Assembly (NCBI GenBank): GCA_030698405.1
Contig: JAUYMU010000055.1
Location: forward strand, 62,001-126,000
Length of the DNA: 64,000 nucleotides
Origin: Bacteroidota bacterium
GTDB taxonomy: Bacteria > Bacteroidota > Bacteroidia > Bacteroidales > Prolixibacteraceae
Reading direction: 5' to 3'
The position numbers were made by a program, and so were the translations under genes. The first letter of the stretch is position 1, and each line of letters opens with the position of its first letter. Below, piece after piece: positions 1-7,456 of this stretch. The notes under the pieces were generated by a model. The model had not been told where the DNA came from, did no database searches, and was given only the letters and a program-made list of their open reading frames with translations.

Positions 1-2
1 TG

Positions 3-1694
3 GCCCGCGAATACAGTTTGTCGCGCGCACGACTTGAAAATGCAGCTTTACTTGAGCGCGTCCATCGCGAAAAGGATGCTGAAATCAACAACCTGAAAAT
101 CAAATTTTTCATCAACATTTCGCACGAAATCCGCACGCCACTTTCGCTGATCGTTGCACCACTCGAAAAACTGCTTCATACTGAAGCTATCAGCCGAGAC
201 TTTAAAAAGCACCTCGAAATCATGTACGGCAACACGCAACGGTTGCTCACACTCATCAACCAGTTGCTCGATTTCCGTAAAATTGAAACCGGAAATGTTC
301 ATCTCCATGCTGCCCCATACGATATGGTTGGGTTCGTTTCAGAAATAAAAAATGCTTTTGCTGAAAGCGCTGCCCGGAAAGATATTACGCTGACGCTTAA
401 ATCCAATATAAAAGTGCTTCCCATCTGGTTCGATCCCGACAGCATGGAAAAAATCATGTTCAACCTGTTGAGCAATGCCATCAAATTTACCTTGCAAGGC
501 GGAAGTATTCAATTGGTTGTCAATCATATTCCGGAGAAAATGCAATGCGAAATTCTCGTGCGCGACAGTGGAATCGGTGTTCCGACCGATAAATTGGAGA
601 AACTGTTCGACCGCTTTTATCAGGTCGATTCCAAAAGTTTTCTGAAACAGGATTCTATGGGCTCGGGCATTGGTTTGTCAATCGTAAAAAACCTGGTGGA
701 ACTGCACAAGGGCGAAATTAGCGTTGAAAGTACGGAAGGCGAATTCACGCAGTTCAGGATTGTTTTCAAAGCCGGCAAAACCCATTTGGAAAACAATGAT
801 TACATCACCATTTCTGATGAACCGATACCGTATTCAATAAACTTCAGATCCATTGCACCGGTTGCAGAGGACGTTGAAACTTCGGAGTTTTTGGAGTCGG
901 ATCCAAGTCAGAAAAAGAAAAAAGACATCAAAATCCTGATTGTTGAGGACAACCCTGAAATCAGGTATTACCTGAAACAATCGCTCATGGAAAATTATGA
1001 AACGATGGAGGCTGCCGATGGGAAAATAGGTTATGAGCTGGCAATCCAGCACATTCCCGACCTGATTATTACCGATGTGATGATGCCCGAACGCGATGGC
1101 ATTGAACTTTGCCGGATGCTGAAAAACGAAATGCTCACCCAACATATCCCTATCATTATTTTAAGCGCCAAAAGCACCATCGAAGACACCCTCGAAGGCT
1201 TGGAAACCGGCGCCGACGACTACGTCCCGAAACCGTTTAATGAGCAAATTTTGTTGGCTAAAGTGCGAACCCTGCTAGCCAACCGGCAAAAACTGATCGA
1301 AAAATACCAGCTTTCGGCACCCAGCCAGAATAAGGACAATGAAGTGGATTTGCTGATTTTTGACGATCCGTTCATCAACCGTGTAATCGATTTCATCCGC
1401 AGCAATATTTCGGACGAAAGTTTGTCGAACGAACGGATTGAAGCGCATTTCAAGACCAGCAAGATGCAGCTTTACCGGAAGTTAAAAGCCGTTGCCGGCT
1501 GGTCGGTTAACGGTTTGATCCGCGAAGTAAGGATCACAGAAGCCAAAAAACTTCTGAAAAACCCGGAATTCAACATCTCCGAAATTGCCTACCAACTTGG
1601 CTTTTCAGACCCGCTTTATTTCAGTAAATATTTTAAGAAAGAGATTGGCGTTGCTCCGGTGCAGTACAGGAAGGATCAACTGAAGGTTCTCTAG
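3..1694 (+). CDS. Hybrid two-component sensor/AraC regulator (HTCS), 5' truncated
   Basis: The frame is open to the left edge, so the N-terminal sensor (normally periplasmic propeller plus Y_Y_Y domain) lies outside the window. What remains is a complete cytoplasmic output. Numbering from the codon at 18, there is a phospho-acceptor H-box (NISHEIRTPLSL, His36), an N-box (NLLSNAIKFT), G boxes (DSGIGVP, GSGIGLSIVKN), a receiver domain with the acceptor Asp353 in TDVMMPERDG and a conserved Lys in YVPKPF, and a C-terminal AraC double helix-turn-helix (about 455-555, ending AYQLGFSDPLYFSKYFKKEIG). HTCS proteins sense oligosaccharides in the periplasm and switch on a neighbouring polysaccharide utilisation locus. 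The convergent GH105 gene next door suggests a pectin or rhamnogalacturonan breakdown product as the signal, which is inference. Confidence 0.95.
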   Translation, partial: AREYSLSRARLENAALLERVHREKDAEINNLKIKFFINISHEIRTPLSLIVAPLEKLLHTEAISRDFKKHLEIMYGNTQRLLTLINQLLDFRKIETGNVHLHAAPYDMVGFVSEIKNAFAESAARKDITLTLKSNIKVLPIWFDPDSMEKIMFNLLSNAIKFTLQGGSIQLVVNHIPEKMQCEILVRDSGIGVPTDKLEKLFDRFYQVDSKSFLKQDSMGSGIGLSIVKNLVELHKGEISVESTEGEFTQFRIVFKAGKTHLENNDYITISDEPIPYSINFRSIAPVAEDVETSEFLESDPSQKKKKDIKILIVEDNPEIRYYLKQSLMENYETMEAADGKIGYELAIQHIPDLIITDVMMPERDGIELCRMLKNEMLTQHIPIIILSAKSTIEDTLEGLETGADDYVPKPFNEQILLAKVRTLLANRQKLIEKYQLSAPSQNKDNEVDLLIFDDPFINRVIDFIRSNISDESLSNERIEAHFKTSKMQLYRKLKAVAGWSVNGLIREVRITEAKKLLKNPEFNISEIAYQLGFSDPLYFSKYFKKEIGVAPVQYRKDQLKVL

Positions 1695-1863
1695 TGATCC
1701 TGAATTTCTGGTTCTGATTCCAAACTTACCAACTACTGAAAAATAGCATTATCAGCATTGGCATCAAATCCCAAAATGAATGTTAAGGCCAATCGAGTGT
1801 GCGAAGATTGGACTGTTATATTTCTTCAATCGGTATTATCACTCTTCTTGCCCTATAAATTGC

Positions 1864-1893
1864 AAAAAAAAGCCGACCCTCTGGCCGGCCTTT
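1864..1893. terminator. Bidirectional terminator between HTCS and GH105 genes
   Basis: Arms 1872-1878 (gccgacc) and 1883-1889 (ggccggc) form a short GC-rich stem with one A/C mismatch. It is flanked by an A-run on the left and T's on the right, so it can serve both convergent genes. I see nothing else in the rest of the 1695-2099 gap. Confidence 0.6.
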
Positions 1894-2099
1894 CTACCAC
1901 AAACAAGATCAACCATTTGAGAAGGTTGATAAAAACATAGCTATTTGCATAGCTAATCACGCATTTTTATAATTTTCAGTTTCCCTACTTTGTTAGCTTT
2001 TACTATGCTGCAAAGAAACTAAATTTTATGTATTCTTATAAAATCCGTACTATTTTTGCAGAAATATTCAGCGTCTTTTGGCTTTTAACTTTATCGGGT

Positions 2100-3200
2100 T
2101 TATTTCTTCAGTTTAATCACTTCGCTGCCTGCCAAAAGAAATGCCCCTGTACCATAAACTTCCCAGCTTTCAGCAGTAAAATTCATTCTCGGATCAGCGC
2201 CAATTGGCTGGCACCAGCCTACATGCCCGTCAGGTTGAATCAATGTATTCATTCCTTTCCATGCTTTTTGAACTACCGGAAGAAATTTTTCTTTGTTCAG
2301 CAATCCATTGTTAATACCCCAGGCCAAAGCATAAGTGTAGAATCCTGAACCGCTGGCCTCACCTCCTGGATAGGATGCCGGATCCAGAAGGCTGGCTCTC
2401 CAAAGTCCATCGGCCTGTTGCAGGCTGGCGATTTTATCAGCCATCTCTGTATAAACTTTTTCATAGAATGGACGCTCCTTATAGTCTTTCGGAAGTTCGC
2501 TCAAGAGTAGCGTTAATCCGCCCATTACCCAGCCATTTCCTCTCGACCAGAAAATCTTTTTCCCGTTTGCTTCGCGGCGGTCGTTTGCATCACCTTTAAT
2601 AACATACATCAAGTCTCGTGCAAAAAGGTGCTCTTCTTTGTCGTACAGCAAATCGTAGCATTCGTGGAAAAGTTTATCGCTATATTCCATGTATTTCTTA
2701 TCGCCCGTGACATTTGATAATTTAACCATCGCCGGAGGAGCCATAAATAATGCATCGCACCACCACCATGTAATTTGTTGAATGCCTTTAGTTTGATAGG
2801 GAGTTACCAGAAATTTGTCCATTTGCGCAATAAACGGATCGATCATCTTCTGATCCTTTTTAATGCGGTAAACATCAATGTATGTCTGGCAAATGGCATG
2901 ATCATCGGCATGCTCCAATCTTGGGCCCGGTTTCCATTCGTTTTTGTCACCCATTTCAATCATGGCATTCAGCAGATTTTTGTCTTTAGTAGTTTTGTAA
3001 GCGGCCGAAATGCCTGCATAGAATGCGCCATTCGTCCAGTCCCATAACTTGTGTTTTGGATTGGCTAACTGCCACATTGCAGCAGTAGTCATTGCCTTTT
3101 TGATTTCTTTAGGCTTAAAACTTTTGTCTTTTTGATTTTTTGAAAATACGGTCATGCCAACAAGCATGATTACAAGAAGAAAAGAAAGTGGTTTTGTCAT
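2100..3200 (-). CDS. Glycoside hydrolase family 105 (unsaturated rhamnogalacturonyl/glycuronyl hydrolase)
   Basis: The reading frame opens further upstream, but I place the start at 3200 because MTKPLSFLLVIMLVGMTVFS is a clean signal peptide; the product is 366 residues. The fold is the (alpha/alpha)6 barrel of GH88/GH105. The motif WWCDALFMAPP carries Asp149, the likely general acid matching Asp143 of YteR. Further markers are HADDHAICQTY (about 97-107), WSRGNGW (218-224) and GEASGSGFYTYALAWG near the C terminus. These enzymes hydrate and release the unsaturated uronic acid that polysaccharide lyases leave at the non-reducing end. Export to the periplasm is predicted. The gene converges on the HTCS gene and has its own promoter at 3238-3267. 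The exact sugar specificity cannot be read from sequence. Confidence 0.92.
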   Translation of the reverse strand: MTKPLSFLLVIMLVGMTVFSKNQKDKSFKPKEIKKAMTTAAMWQLANPKHKLWDWTNGAFYAGISAAYKTTKDKNLLNAMIEMGDKNEWKPGPRLEHADDHAICQTYIDVYRIKKDQKMIDPFIAQMDKFLVTPYQTKGIQQITWWWCDALFMAPPAMVKLSNVTGDKKYMEYSDKLFHECYDLLYDKEEHLFARDLMYVIKGDANDRREANGKKIFWSRGNGWVMGGLTLLLSELPKDYKERPFYEKVYTEMADKIASLQQADGLWRASLLDPASYPGGEASGSGFYTYALAWGINNGLLNKEKFLPVVQKAWKGMNTLIQPDGHVGWCQPIGADPRMNFTAESWEVYGTGAFLLAGSEVIKLKK

Positions 3201-3237
3201 TTCAGTAAATTTTAGTTTAGTTTTGCAATCGATTGTA

Positions 3238-3267
3238 CAAACATACACAATCCTTTCAAATTTCAAA
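3238..3267 (-). promoter_or_regulatory. Bacteroidota-type promoter of the GH105 gene
   Basis: On the minus strand TTTG (3267-3264) is followed after 18 nt by TATGTTTG (3245-3238), an exact match to TAnnTTTG. This predicts a transcription start near 3232 and a 5' UTR of about 30 nt ahead of the start at 3200. Confidence 0.6.
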
Positions 3268-3413
3268 ACTGGTTATTTACAAACATTAGGAAAGGTTCAG
3301 GATTTATGCGTTCAAGGATCTGAAATTATTCATTTTAGACTTACTGATAATTGAAGAATTTGAGTTTTTAATATTACTAAAACGTAAATTCAATAAATCT
3401 GTAATTTAAAGAC

Positions 3414-3444
3414 TTGTTTTAGTTTCATTTTATAACTATAATTG
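3414..3444 (+). promoter_or_regulatory. Probable promoter of the his operon
   Basis: TTG at 3414-3416 and TATAATTG at 3437-3444 (one base off TAnnTTTG) are spaced by 20 nt. Transcription would begin near 3450, just upstream of the leader peptide ATG at 3463. A 5' transcript starting here contains the whole attenuator. Confidence 0.45.
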
Positions 3445-3462
3445 CACCTCATAAAAGTAACA

Positions 3463-3525
3463 ATGAACAACACAATTACACATTACGGCCATCATCATGT
3501 GATTCTATCCGCAGGTAGGCAGTAA
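3463..3525 (+). CDS. Histidine operon leader peptide (20 aa)
   Basis: A 20-codon ORF encodes MNNTITHYGHHHVILSAGRQ, with His at codons 7, 10, 11 and 12. A cluster of regulatory codons in a short ORF just upstream of the matching biosynthetic operon is the hallmark of ribosome-mediated attenuation. A ribosome stalled at the His triplet (3490-3498) would leave 3514-3520 (ggtaggc) free. One reaching the stop codon at 3523 would cover it. It lies 85 nt before hisG, with the attenuator hairpin in between. The peptide itself is expected to be disposable. Confidence 0.85.
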   Translation: MNNTITHYGHHHVILSAGRQ

Positions 3526-3561
3526 TTGTTTTGATGTTTTTTAAAATATTAACCCAATAAG

Positions 3562-3591
3562 AAGGCTTACCACTATGGTAGGCCTTTTTTT
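3562..3591 (+). terminator. His operon attenuator (intrinsic terminator with competing antiterminator)
   Basis: Arms 3562-3572 and 3576-3586 form an 11-bp stem with one G-U pair and a 3-nt loop, followed by a run of T's to 3591. The left arm segment gcttacc (3565-3571) can also pair with ggtaggc at 3514-3520 inside the leader peptide ORF. That segment is identical to part of the right arm. The two structures exclude each other, so histidine starvation should favour read-through into hisG. Confidence 0.85.
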
Positions 3592-3610
3592 ATTTAAACA
3601 GAAATCGAAT

Positions 3611-4471
3611 ATGGAAGGACTTTTAAAAATTGCCATTCAAACCAAAGGCCGGTTAAACGAAGATTCGTTGAAACTGATTGATGAATCTGGAATTAAACTT
3701 CCGCTGGGAACCAGAAAACTGATCTCGATAGCTGCCAATTTTCCGATGGAAGCACTTTTTCTGCGCGACGATGATATTCCTCAGGCTGTTGCCATGGGTG
3801 TTGCCGATGTTGGTATTGTTGGTGAAAACGAGATGCTCGAAAAGATGGAGAACGTGGTTGTTGCCAAACGACTTGGTTTTAGTAAATGCAGGCTTTCTTT
3901 GGCTATCCCGAAAGATGATGAATACACTGGAATCGAGTATTTCAACGGAAAAAAAATAGCCACTTCCTATCCTGAAATCCTGAAAGATTATTTCAGAACA
4001 AACAATATTGCTGCTGAAATTCATGTAATTACCGGTTCTGTCGAGATTGCCCCCGGAATTGGATTGGCAGATGCTATTTTCGATATTGTCAGTTCTGGCA
4101 GTACATTGGTAAGCAACCGGCTGAAAGAGGTTGAAGTTGTGGTGAAGTCAGAAGCTGTTCTGGTGGCCAATCCAAATCTTTCAGAAGCAAAAAAAGCAAT
4201 TCTGGATGAATTGATTTTCAGAATGGAATCGGTTCAACGTGCCGAAAAGAAAAAGTACATTTTGCTGAATGCTCCCAATGACAAATTGGCTGAAATTGAA
4301 TCCTATCTTCCCGGAATGAAAAGTCCGACCGTGATGCCATTGGCTGAAGAAGGCTGGAGTTCCGTACATTCTGTAATCGATGAAAAAGACTTTTGGGAAA
4401 TAATCGGGAAACTTAAGGCTGCCGGAGCTACCGGAATTCTGGTGATTCCTATTGAGAAAATGATTTTTTAA
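3611..4471 (+). CDS. hisG: ATP phosphoribosyltransferase, long form
   Basis: It catalyses the first step of histidine synthesis, joining ATP and PRPP to give phosphoribosyl-ATP. The 286-residue length, with a C-terminal ACT-like domain (ending GATGILVIPIEKMIF), marks the long, homohexameric, histidine-inhibited form that needs no HisZ. The catalytic core shows KIAIQTKGRLNEDS at the N terminus and DAIFDIVSSGSTLVSN in the PRPP-binding region. The frame is open from 3575, but those codons lie inside the attenuator hairpin, so ATG 3611 is the start. It is the first structural gene of the operon, and hisD follows 8 nt downstream. Confidence 0.96.
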   Translation: MEGLLKIAIQTKGRLNEDSLKLIDESGIKLPLGTRKLISIAANFPMEALFLRDDDIPQAVAMGVADVGIVGENEMLEKMENVVVAKRLGFSKCRLSLAIPKDDEYTGIEYFNGKKIATSYPEILKDYFRTNNIAAEIHVITGSVEIAPGIGLADAIFDIVSSGSTLVSNRLKEVEVVVKSEAVLVANPNLSEAKKAILDELIFRMESVQRAEKKKYILLNAPNDKLAEIESYLPGMKSPTVMPLAEEGWSSVHSVIDEKDFWEIIGKLKAAGATGILVIPIEKMIF

Positions 4472-4479
4472 ACTTTGGT

Positions 4480-5766
4480 ATGAAAACCTATATCAATCCT
4501 CCGAGAAATACATGGGACAAATTGCTGATGCGTCCGACGTTTAGCGTTAGTGAGCTTAGAAATCAGGTTCAGGAAATTTTAACAGAAATCCGAACCAGCG
4601 GAATTGACACGATACGGAAATACACTGAAAAGTTTGATGGTGTTTTTATTGAAAACATATCCGTGACTGCTGAAGAAATTGCGGAAGCGTCGGGTTCGGT
4701 TGATAATGCGCTCAAAGATGCAATTACCATAGCAGCAGCAAATATCCGGAAATTTCACGAATCGCAGATACCGGTGACCAAACGGATTGAAACAACCTCC
4801 GGAGTAACCTGCTGGCAAAAAGCGGTGGCGATTGATAAAATTGGGTTGTACATTCCCGGAGGTTCGGCTCCGCTGTTTTCGACAGTCTTAATGCTTGCTA
4901 TTCCGGCCATCATTGCTGGCTGCAAGGAAATTGTATTGTGCACTCCACCCGACAAAAACGGGAAAATTAATCCTGCGATATTGTTTGCAGCTCAATTGGT
5001 TGGAGTATCCAAAATATTTAAATTGGGAGGTATTCAGGCAATTGGCGCCATGGCTTACGGGGTAGATTGTGTGCCAAAAGTATATAAGATTTTTGGCCCC
5101 GGAAATCAGTATGTGATGGCTGCCAAGCAGTTGGTTAGCATCAGCGATGTCGCAATTGATATGCCTGCCGGTCCCTCTGAAGTCGCTATAATGGCCGATT
5201 CGACCGCAAATCCTGCTTTCATTGCAGCCGACTTGCTTTCACAGGCTGAGCACGGCCCCGATAGCCAGGTCGTACTGGTAACGAACGATGCATCGTTGGT
5301 TGAAAAAGTGGTTCTGGAATTGGCTGCTCAATTGGACGAATTGCCCCGTAAAGCAATTGCTGCAAAGGCTTTGGCAAACAGTCAGGCAATTGTGTTGGGC
5401 AATGTGGACGAAATGATTGAACTTATCAACGGTTATGCTCCTGAACATTTGATTGTTGCGATGGGAAATTATACCGAAGTAGCTGAAAAAATCACCAATG
5501 CAGGATCAGTATTTTTGGGCAATTACACTCCTGAAAGTGCAGGCGATTATGCCTCCGGAACAAATCATACTTTGCCGACCAACGGCTGGGCGCGATCGTT
5601 CAGCGGTGTAAATCTCGATAGTTTTATGAAGAAGATTACCTTTCAGGAAATTACGCCGGAAGGCATACTGAATTTGGGTCCGACAATTGAAACAATGGCC
5701 GCTGCGGAACTATTGGATGCGCACAAAAATGCAGTGACACTCAGATTAAATGAATTGAAGAAATAA
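4480..5766 (+). CDS. hisD: Histidinol dehydrogenase
   Basis: It oxidises L-histidinol to histidine in two NAD-dependent steps, the last of the pathway. The 428-residue length is normal. Family motifs are present: GLYIPGGSAPLFSTVLM, KIFKLGGIQAIGAMAYG, GPGNQYV, DMPAGPSEVAIMAD, SQAEHGPDSQVVLVTND and ASGTNHTLPTNGWARSFSGV, with the Glu and His residues used for catalysis and zinc binding in the last two. A short palindromic repeat separates it from hisC. Confidence 0.97.
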   Translation: MKTYINPPRNTWDKLLMRPTFSVSELRNQVQEILTEIRTSGIDTIRKYTEKFDGVFIENISVTAEEIAEASGSVDNALKDAITIAAANIRKFHESQIPVTKRIETTSGVTCWQKAVAIDKIGLYIPGGSAPLFSTVLMLAIPAIIAGCKEIVLCTPPDKNGKINPAILFAAQLVGVSKIFKLGGIQAIGAMAYGVDCVPKVYKIFGPGNQYVMAAKQLVSISDVAIDMPAGPSEVAIMADSTANPAFIAADLLSQAEHGPDSQVVLVTNDASLVEKVVLELAAQLDELPRKAIAAKALANSQAIVLGNVDEMIELINGYAPEHLIVAMGNYTEVAEKITNAGSVFLGNYTPESAGDYASGTNHTLPTNGWARSFSGVNLDSFMKKITFQEITPEGILNLGPTIETMAAAELLDAHKNAVTLRLNELKK

Positions 5767-5770
5767 TTAT

Positions 5771-5835
5771 AACCACATAGACACATAGAACACAATAGAA
5801 ATTTAAAACTATGTGACCTATGTGCCTATGTGGTT
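5771..5835. repeat. Palindromic intergenic repeat between hisD and hisC
   Basis: The sequence starting aaccacatagacacatag (5771-5788) is matched in inverse near 5811-5835, which ends cctatgtggtt, around an A/T-rich centre. Both arms are built from the unit cacatag. This is a REP-like element that would fold into a long hairpin in the his mRNA. It ends 13 nt before the hisC start codon. Confidence 0.75.
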
Positions 5836-5848
5836 CAAAAAGAAATAT

Positions 5849-6880
5849 ATGGAACTGGAAAAATTACTTCGTAACAACATAAAGGCTTTGAAACCTTATT
5901 CTTCAGCACGCGACGAATTCTCGGGTGAGGCGGAGGTTTTTTTAGATGCCAACGAAAATCCATTCAATAAACCATACAACCGTTATCCCGACCCGATGCA
6001 ATGGGCTGTCAAAGAGAAAATCGCATCCATCAAAAACATTGCTGCTGAAAAGATATTTTTGGGAAATGGAAGTGATGAACCGATCGACATTGTTTTCCGT
6101 GCTTTTTGTGAGCCTGGTGTTGACAATGTTGTCTCCATCGACCCAACTTATGGCATGTATCAAGTGGCAGCTGACATTAACAATGTGGAAATTCGCAAAG
6201 TAAAACTCAACGACGACTTTGGATTCAGCGCTCAGAAATTGCTGGATACGGCCAATATTTACACCAAAGCAATTTTTATTTGTTCGCCCAATAATCCAAC
6301 GGCCAATCTTTTGGACAAAGGTGAAATTGTGAAACTCATCACCGGATTCGATGGATTGGTGGTTGTTGATGAAGCATACATTGATTTTTCGCCTGAAAGC
6401 AGTTTGCTTCCTGAATTGGACGAGTTCGAAAACCTGATTATTTTGCAGACTTTATCTAAGGCGTGGGGAATGGCGGGAATTCGTCTGGGAATGGCTTTTG
6501 CTCATCCTGAAATTATCCGCATTTTCAACAAAATAAAATATCCGTACAACATCAATATACTGACGCAGAAAAAAGCGCTGCAATTATTGGATCATCTTCA
6601 GGAAAAAGAAGAATGGGTGAAAACGATTATTGCTGAACGGGATAAAATGGTTCGGAAGTTATTCAAACTATCTTTTGTGCAGGTTGTTTATCCTTCGGAT
6701 GCCAATTTTTTATTGGTGAAAATGCACGATGCGCGCGGCATTTACGAACATCTGACCGATCAGAAAATCATTGTTCGCGACCGCTCAAAAATTACCCTTT
6801 GCGACGATTGTTTGAGAATTACGATAGGCTCGCCTAAAGAAAATAAAAAATTACGGAAGGCACTGAAGGCGTTGGTGTAA
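5849..6880 (+). CDS. hisC: Histidinol-phosphate aminotransferase
   Basis: A PLP enzyme that transaminates imidazole acetol phosphate with glutamate to give histidinol phosphate. The product has 343 residues from ATG 5849. The in-frame extension to 5813 lies in the palindromic repeat and is not homologous to the family. Visible motifs are LDANENPFNKPYNRYPDP (substrate/N-terminal signature), GNGSDEPIDIVFRAF, CSPNNPTAN, VVDEAYIDFSPESS and TLSKAWGMAGIRLG, whose Lys forms the Schiff base. The following intergenic space holds an inserted four-helix-bundle unit. Confidence 0.96.
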   Translation: MELEKLLRNNIKALKPYSSARDEFSGEAEVFLDANENPFNKPYNRYPDPMQWAVKEKIASIKNIAAEKIFLGNGSDEPIDIVFRAFCEPGVDNVVSIDPTYGMYQVAADINNVEIRKVKLNDDFGFSAQKLLDTANIYTKAIFICSPNNPTANLLDKGEIVKLITGFDGLVVVDEAYIDFSPESSLLPELDEFENLIILQTLSKAWGMAGIRLGMAFAHPEIIRIFNKIKYPYNINILTQKKALQLLDHLQEKEEWVKTIIAERDKMVRKLFKLSFVQVVYPSDANFLLVKMHDARGIYEHLTDQKIIVRDRSKITLCDDCLRITIGSPKENKKLRKALKALV

Positions 6881-6899
6881 GTAGAAAGAAAAGAAAAAA

Positions 6900-7342
6900 A
6901 TATCCAATATTGAATTTTGAATATCCAATAACCAACAAAAAGATGTCACATTATGGAACCCAAAAAGTATGATTTGGAAGATCGTTTGATAGAATTTGCA
7001 ATACTGGTAAGTGATGTTATTGAGATACTTCCAAATACAAAGTTGGCGAATCATTTGGGAAATCAGGGAATCCGAAGTTGTACCGCGCCAGCTCTGCTTT
7101 ATGGCGAAGCTCAATCAGGTGAATCTCAAAAAGATTTCATTCATAAAATTCAAATTCTTTTAAAGGAACTCAGAGAAACAAAAGTTTGTCTAAAAATATT
7201 TCGCCGGAAGAGACTTTTAAAAGAAGAAATTGTAAGTCCGGTTCTTCAGGAAAATGAAGAATTGATTGCAATTTTTGCAAAAAGTGTAAAAACCGCGCAA
7301 TCCAAGCTCTCCAAATAATTGGATATTGGATATTGATTATTC
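6900..7342. repeat. IVS-type unit: four-helix-bundle ORF between inverted repeats
   Basis: Left flank 6900-6930 holds two copies of atatccaata. The right flank 7319-7342 holds the complementary tattggatat in an overlapping arrangement. The ORF 6953-7318 sits between them. The same organisation with a different repeat sequence occurs at 10999-11453. It resembles rRNA intervening sequences, where an S23-type ORF lies between complementary flanks. Whether it moves as a unit is inference. Confidence 0.6.
6953..7318 (+). CDS. Four-helix-bundle protein (23S rRNA intervening-sequence/S23 family)
   Basis: A 121-residue all-helical protein with the family signature GNQGIRSCTAPALLYGEAQS (helix 2), followed by ESQKDFIHKIQILLKELRET. 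The family comprises proteins encoded in 23S rRNA intervening sequences, many free-standing copies in Bacteroidota genomes, and the Avd accessory proteins of diversity-generating retroelements. No reverse transcriptase is near, so it is not a DGR component here. It shares its plan and much sequence with the protein at 11040-11423. It sits in the his operon between hisC and hisB without an obvious link to histidine synthesis. Its molecular role is unknown. Confidence 0.85.
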   Translation: MEPKKYDLEDRLIEFAILVSDVIEILPNTKLANHLGNQGIRSCTAPALLYGEAQSGESQKDFIHKIQILLKELRETKVCLKIFRRKRLLKEEIVSPVLQENEELIAIFAKSVKTAQSKLSK

Positions 7343-7365
7343 ATTAATGGAAATTTATTTTTTTT

Positions 7366-7456
7366 ATGAAACGAGCCATGAGAATTACTTCTCACATTGG
7401 AGATTGATTTTTGGCGAGTTCCATGTGGCAATTAAAGAACAAATTAAAAACACATG
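7366..7456 (+). promoter_or_regulatory. Conserved structured leader element upstream of hisB (copy 1)
   Basis: This stretch is strongly similar to 20061-20147, which precedes an unrelated gene. Shared blocks are ATGAAACGAGCCAT, GGAGAnTGATTnTTGGCGAG and GTTCCAT, then ACAAATT and the start codon. Outer strands 7366-7378 and TGGCGAGTTCCAT pair through two facing GA dinucleotides. An inner hairpin (7379-7394, tgagaa/ttctca, loop ttac) corresponds to tcccga/tcggga with loop ttaa in copy 2, with four compensatory pair changes. A second stem can form between CATGTG and CACATG, the latter containing the hisB start codon. I do not recognise the element as a known riboswitch class. Confidence 0.7.

Noticed and set aside
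1758-1940. 60-codon ORF after the HTCS gene
   Set aside because: It runs through the terminator hairpin at 1864-1893 and resembles no protein family.
2028-2348. 106-codon plus-strand frame across the end of the GH105 gene
   Set aside because: Overlaps the GH105 C terminus in antisense and has no recognisable protein features.
6953-7318. Avd accessory protein of a diversity-generating retroelement
   Set aside because: No reverse transcriptase, template repeat or variable repeat is found; the family also has many free-standing members.
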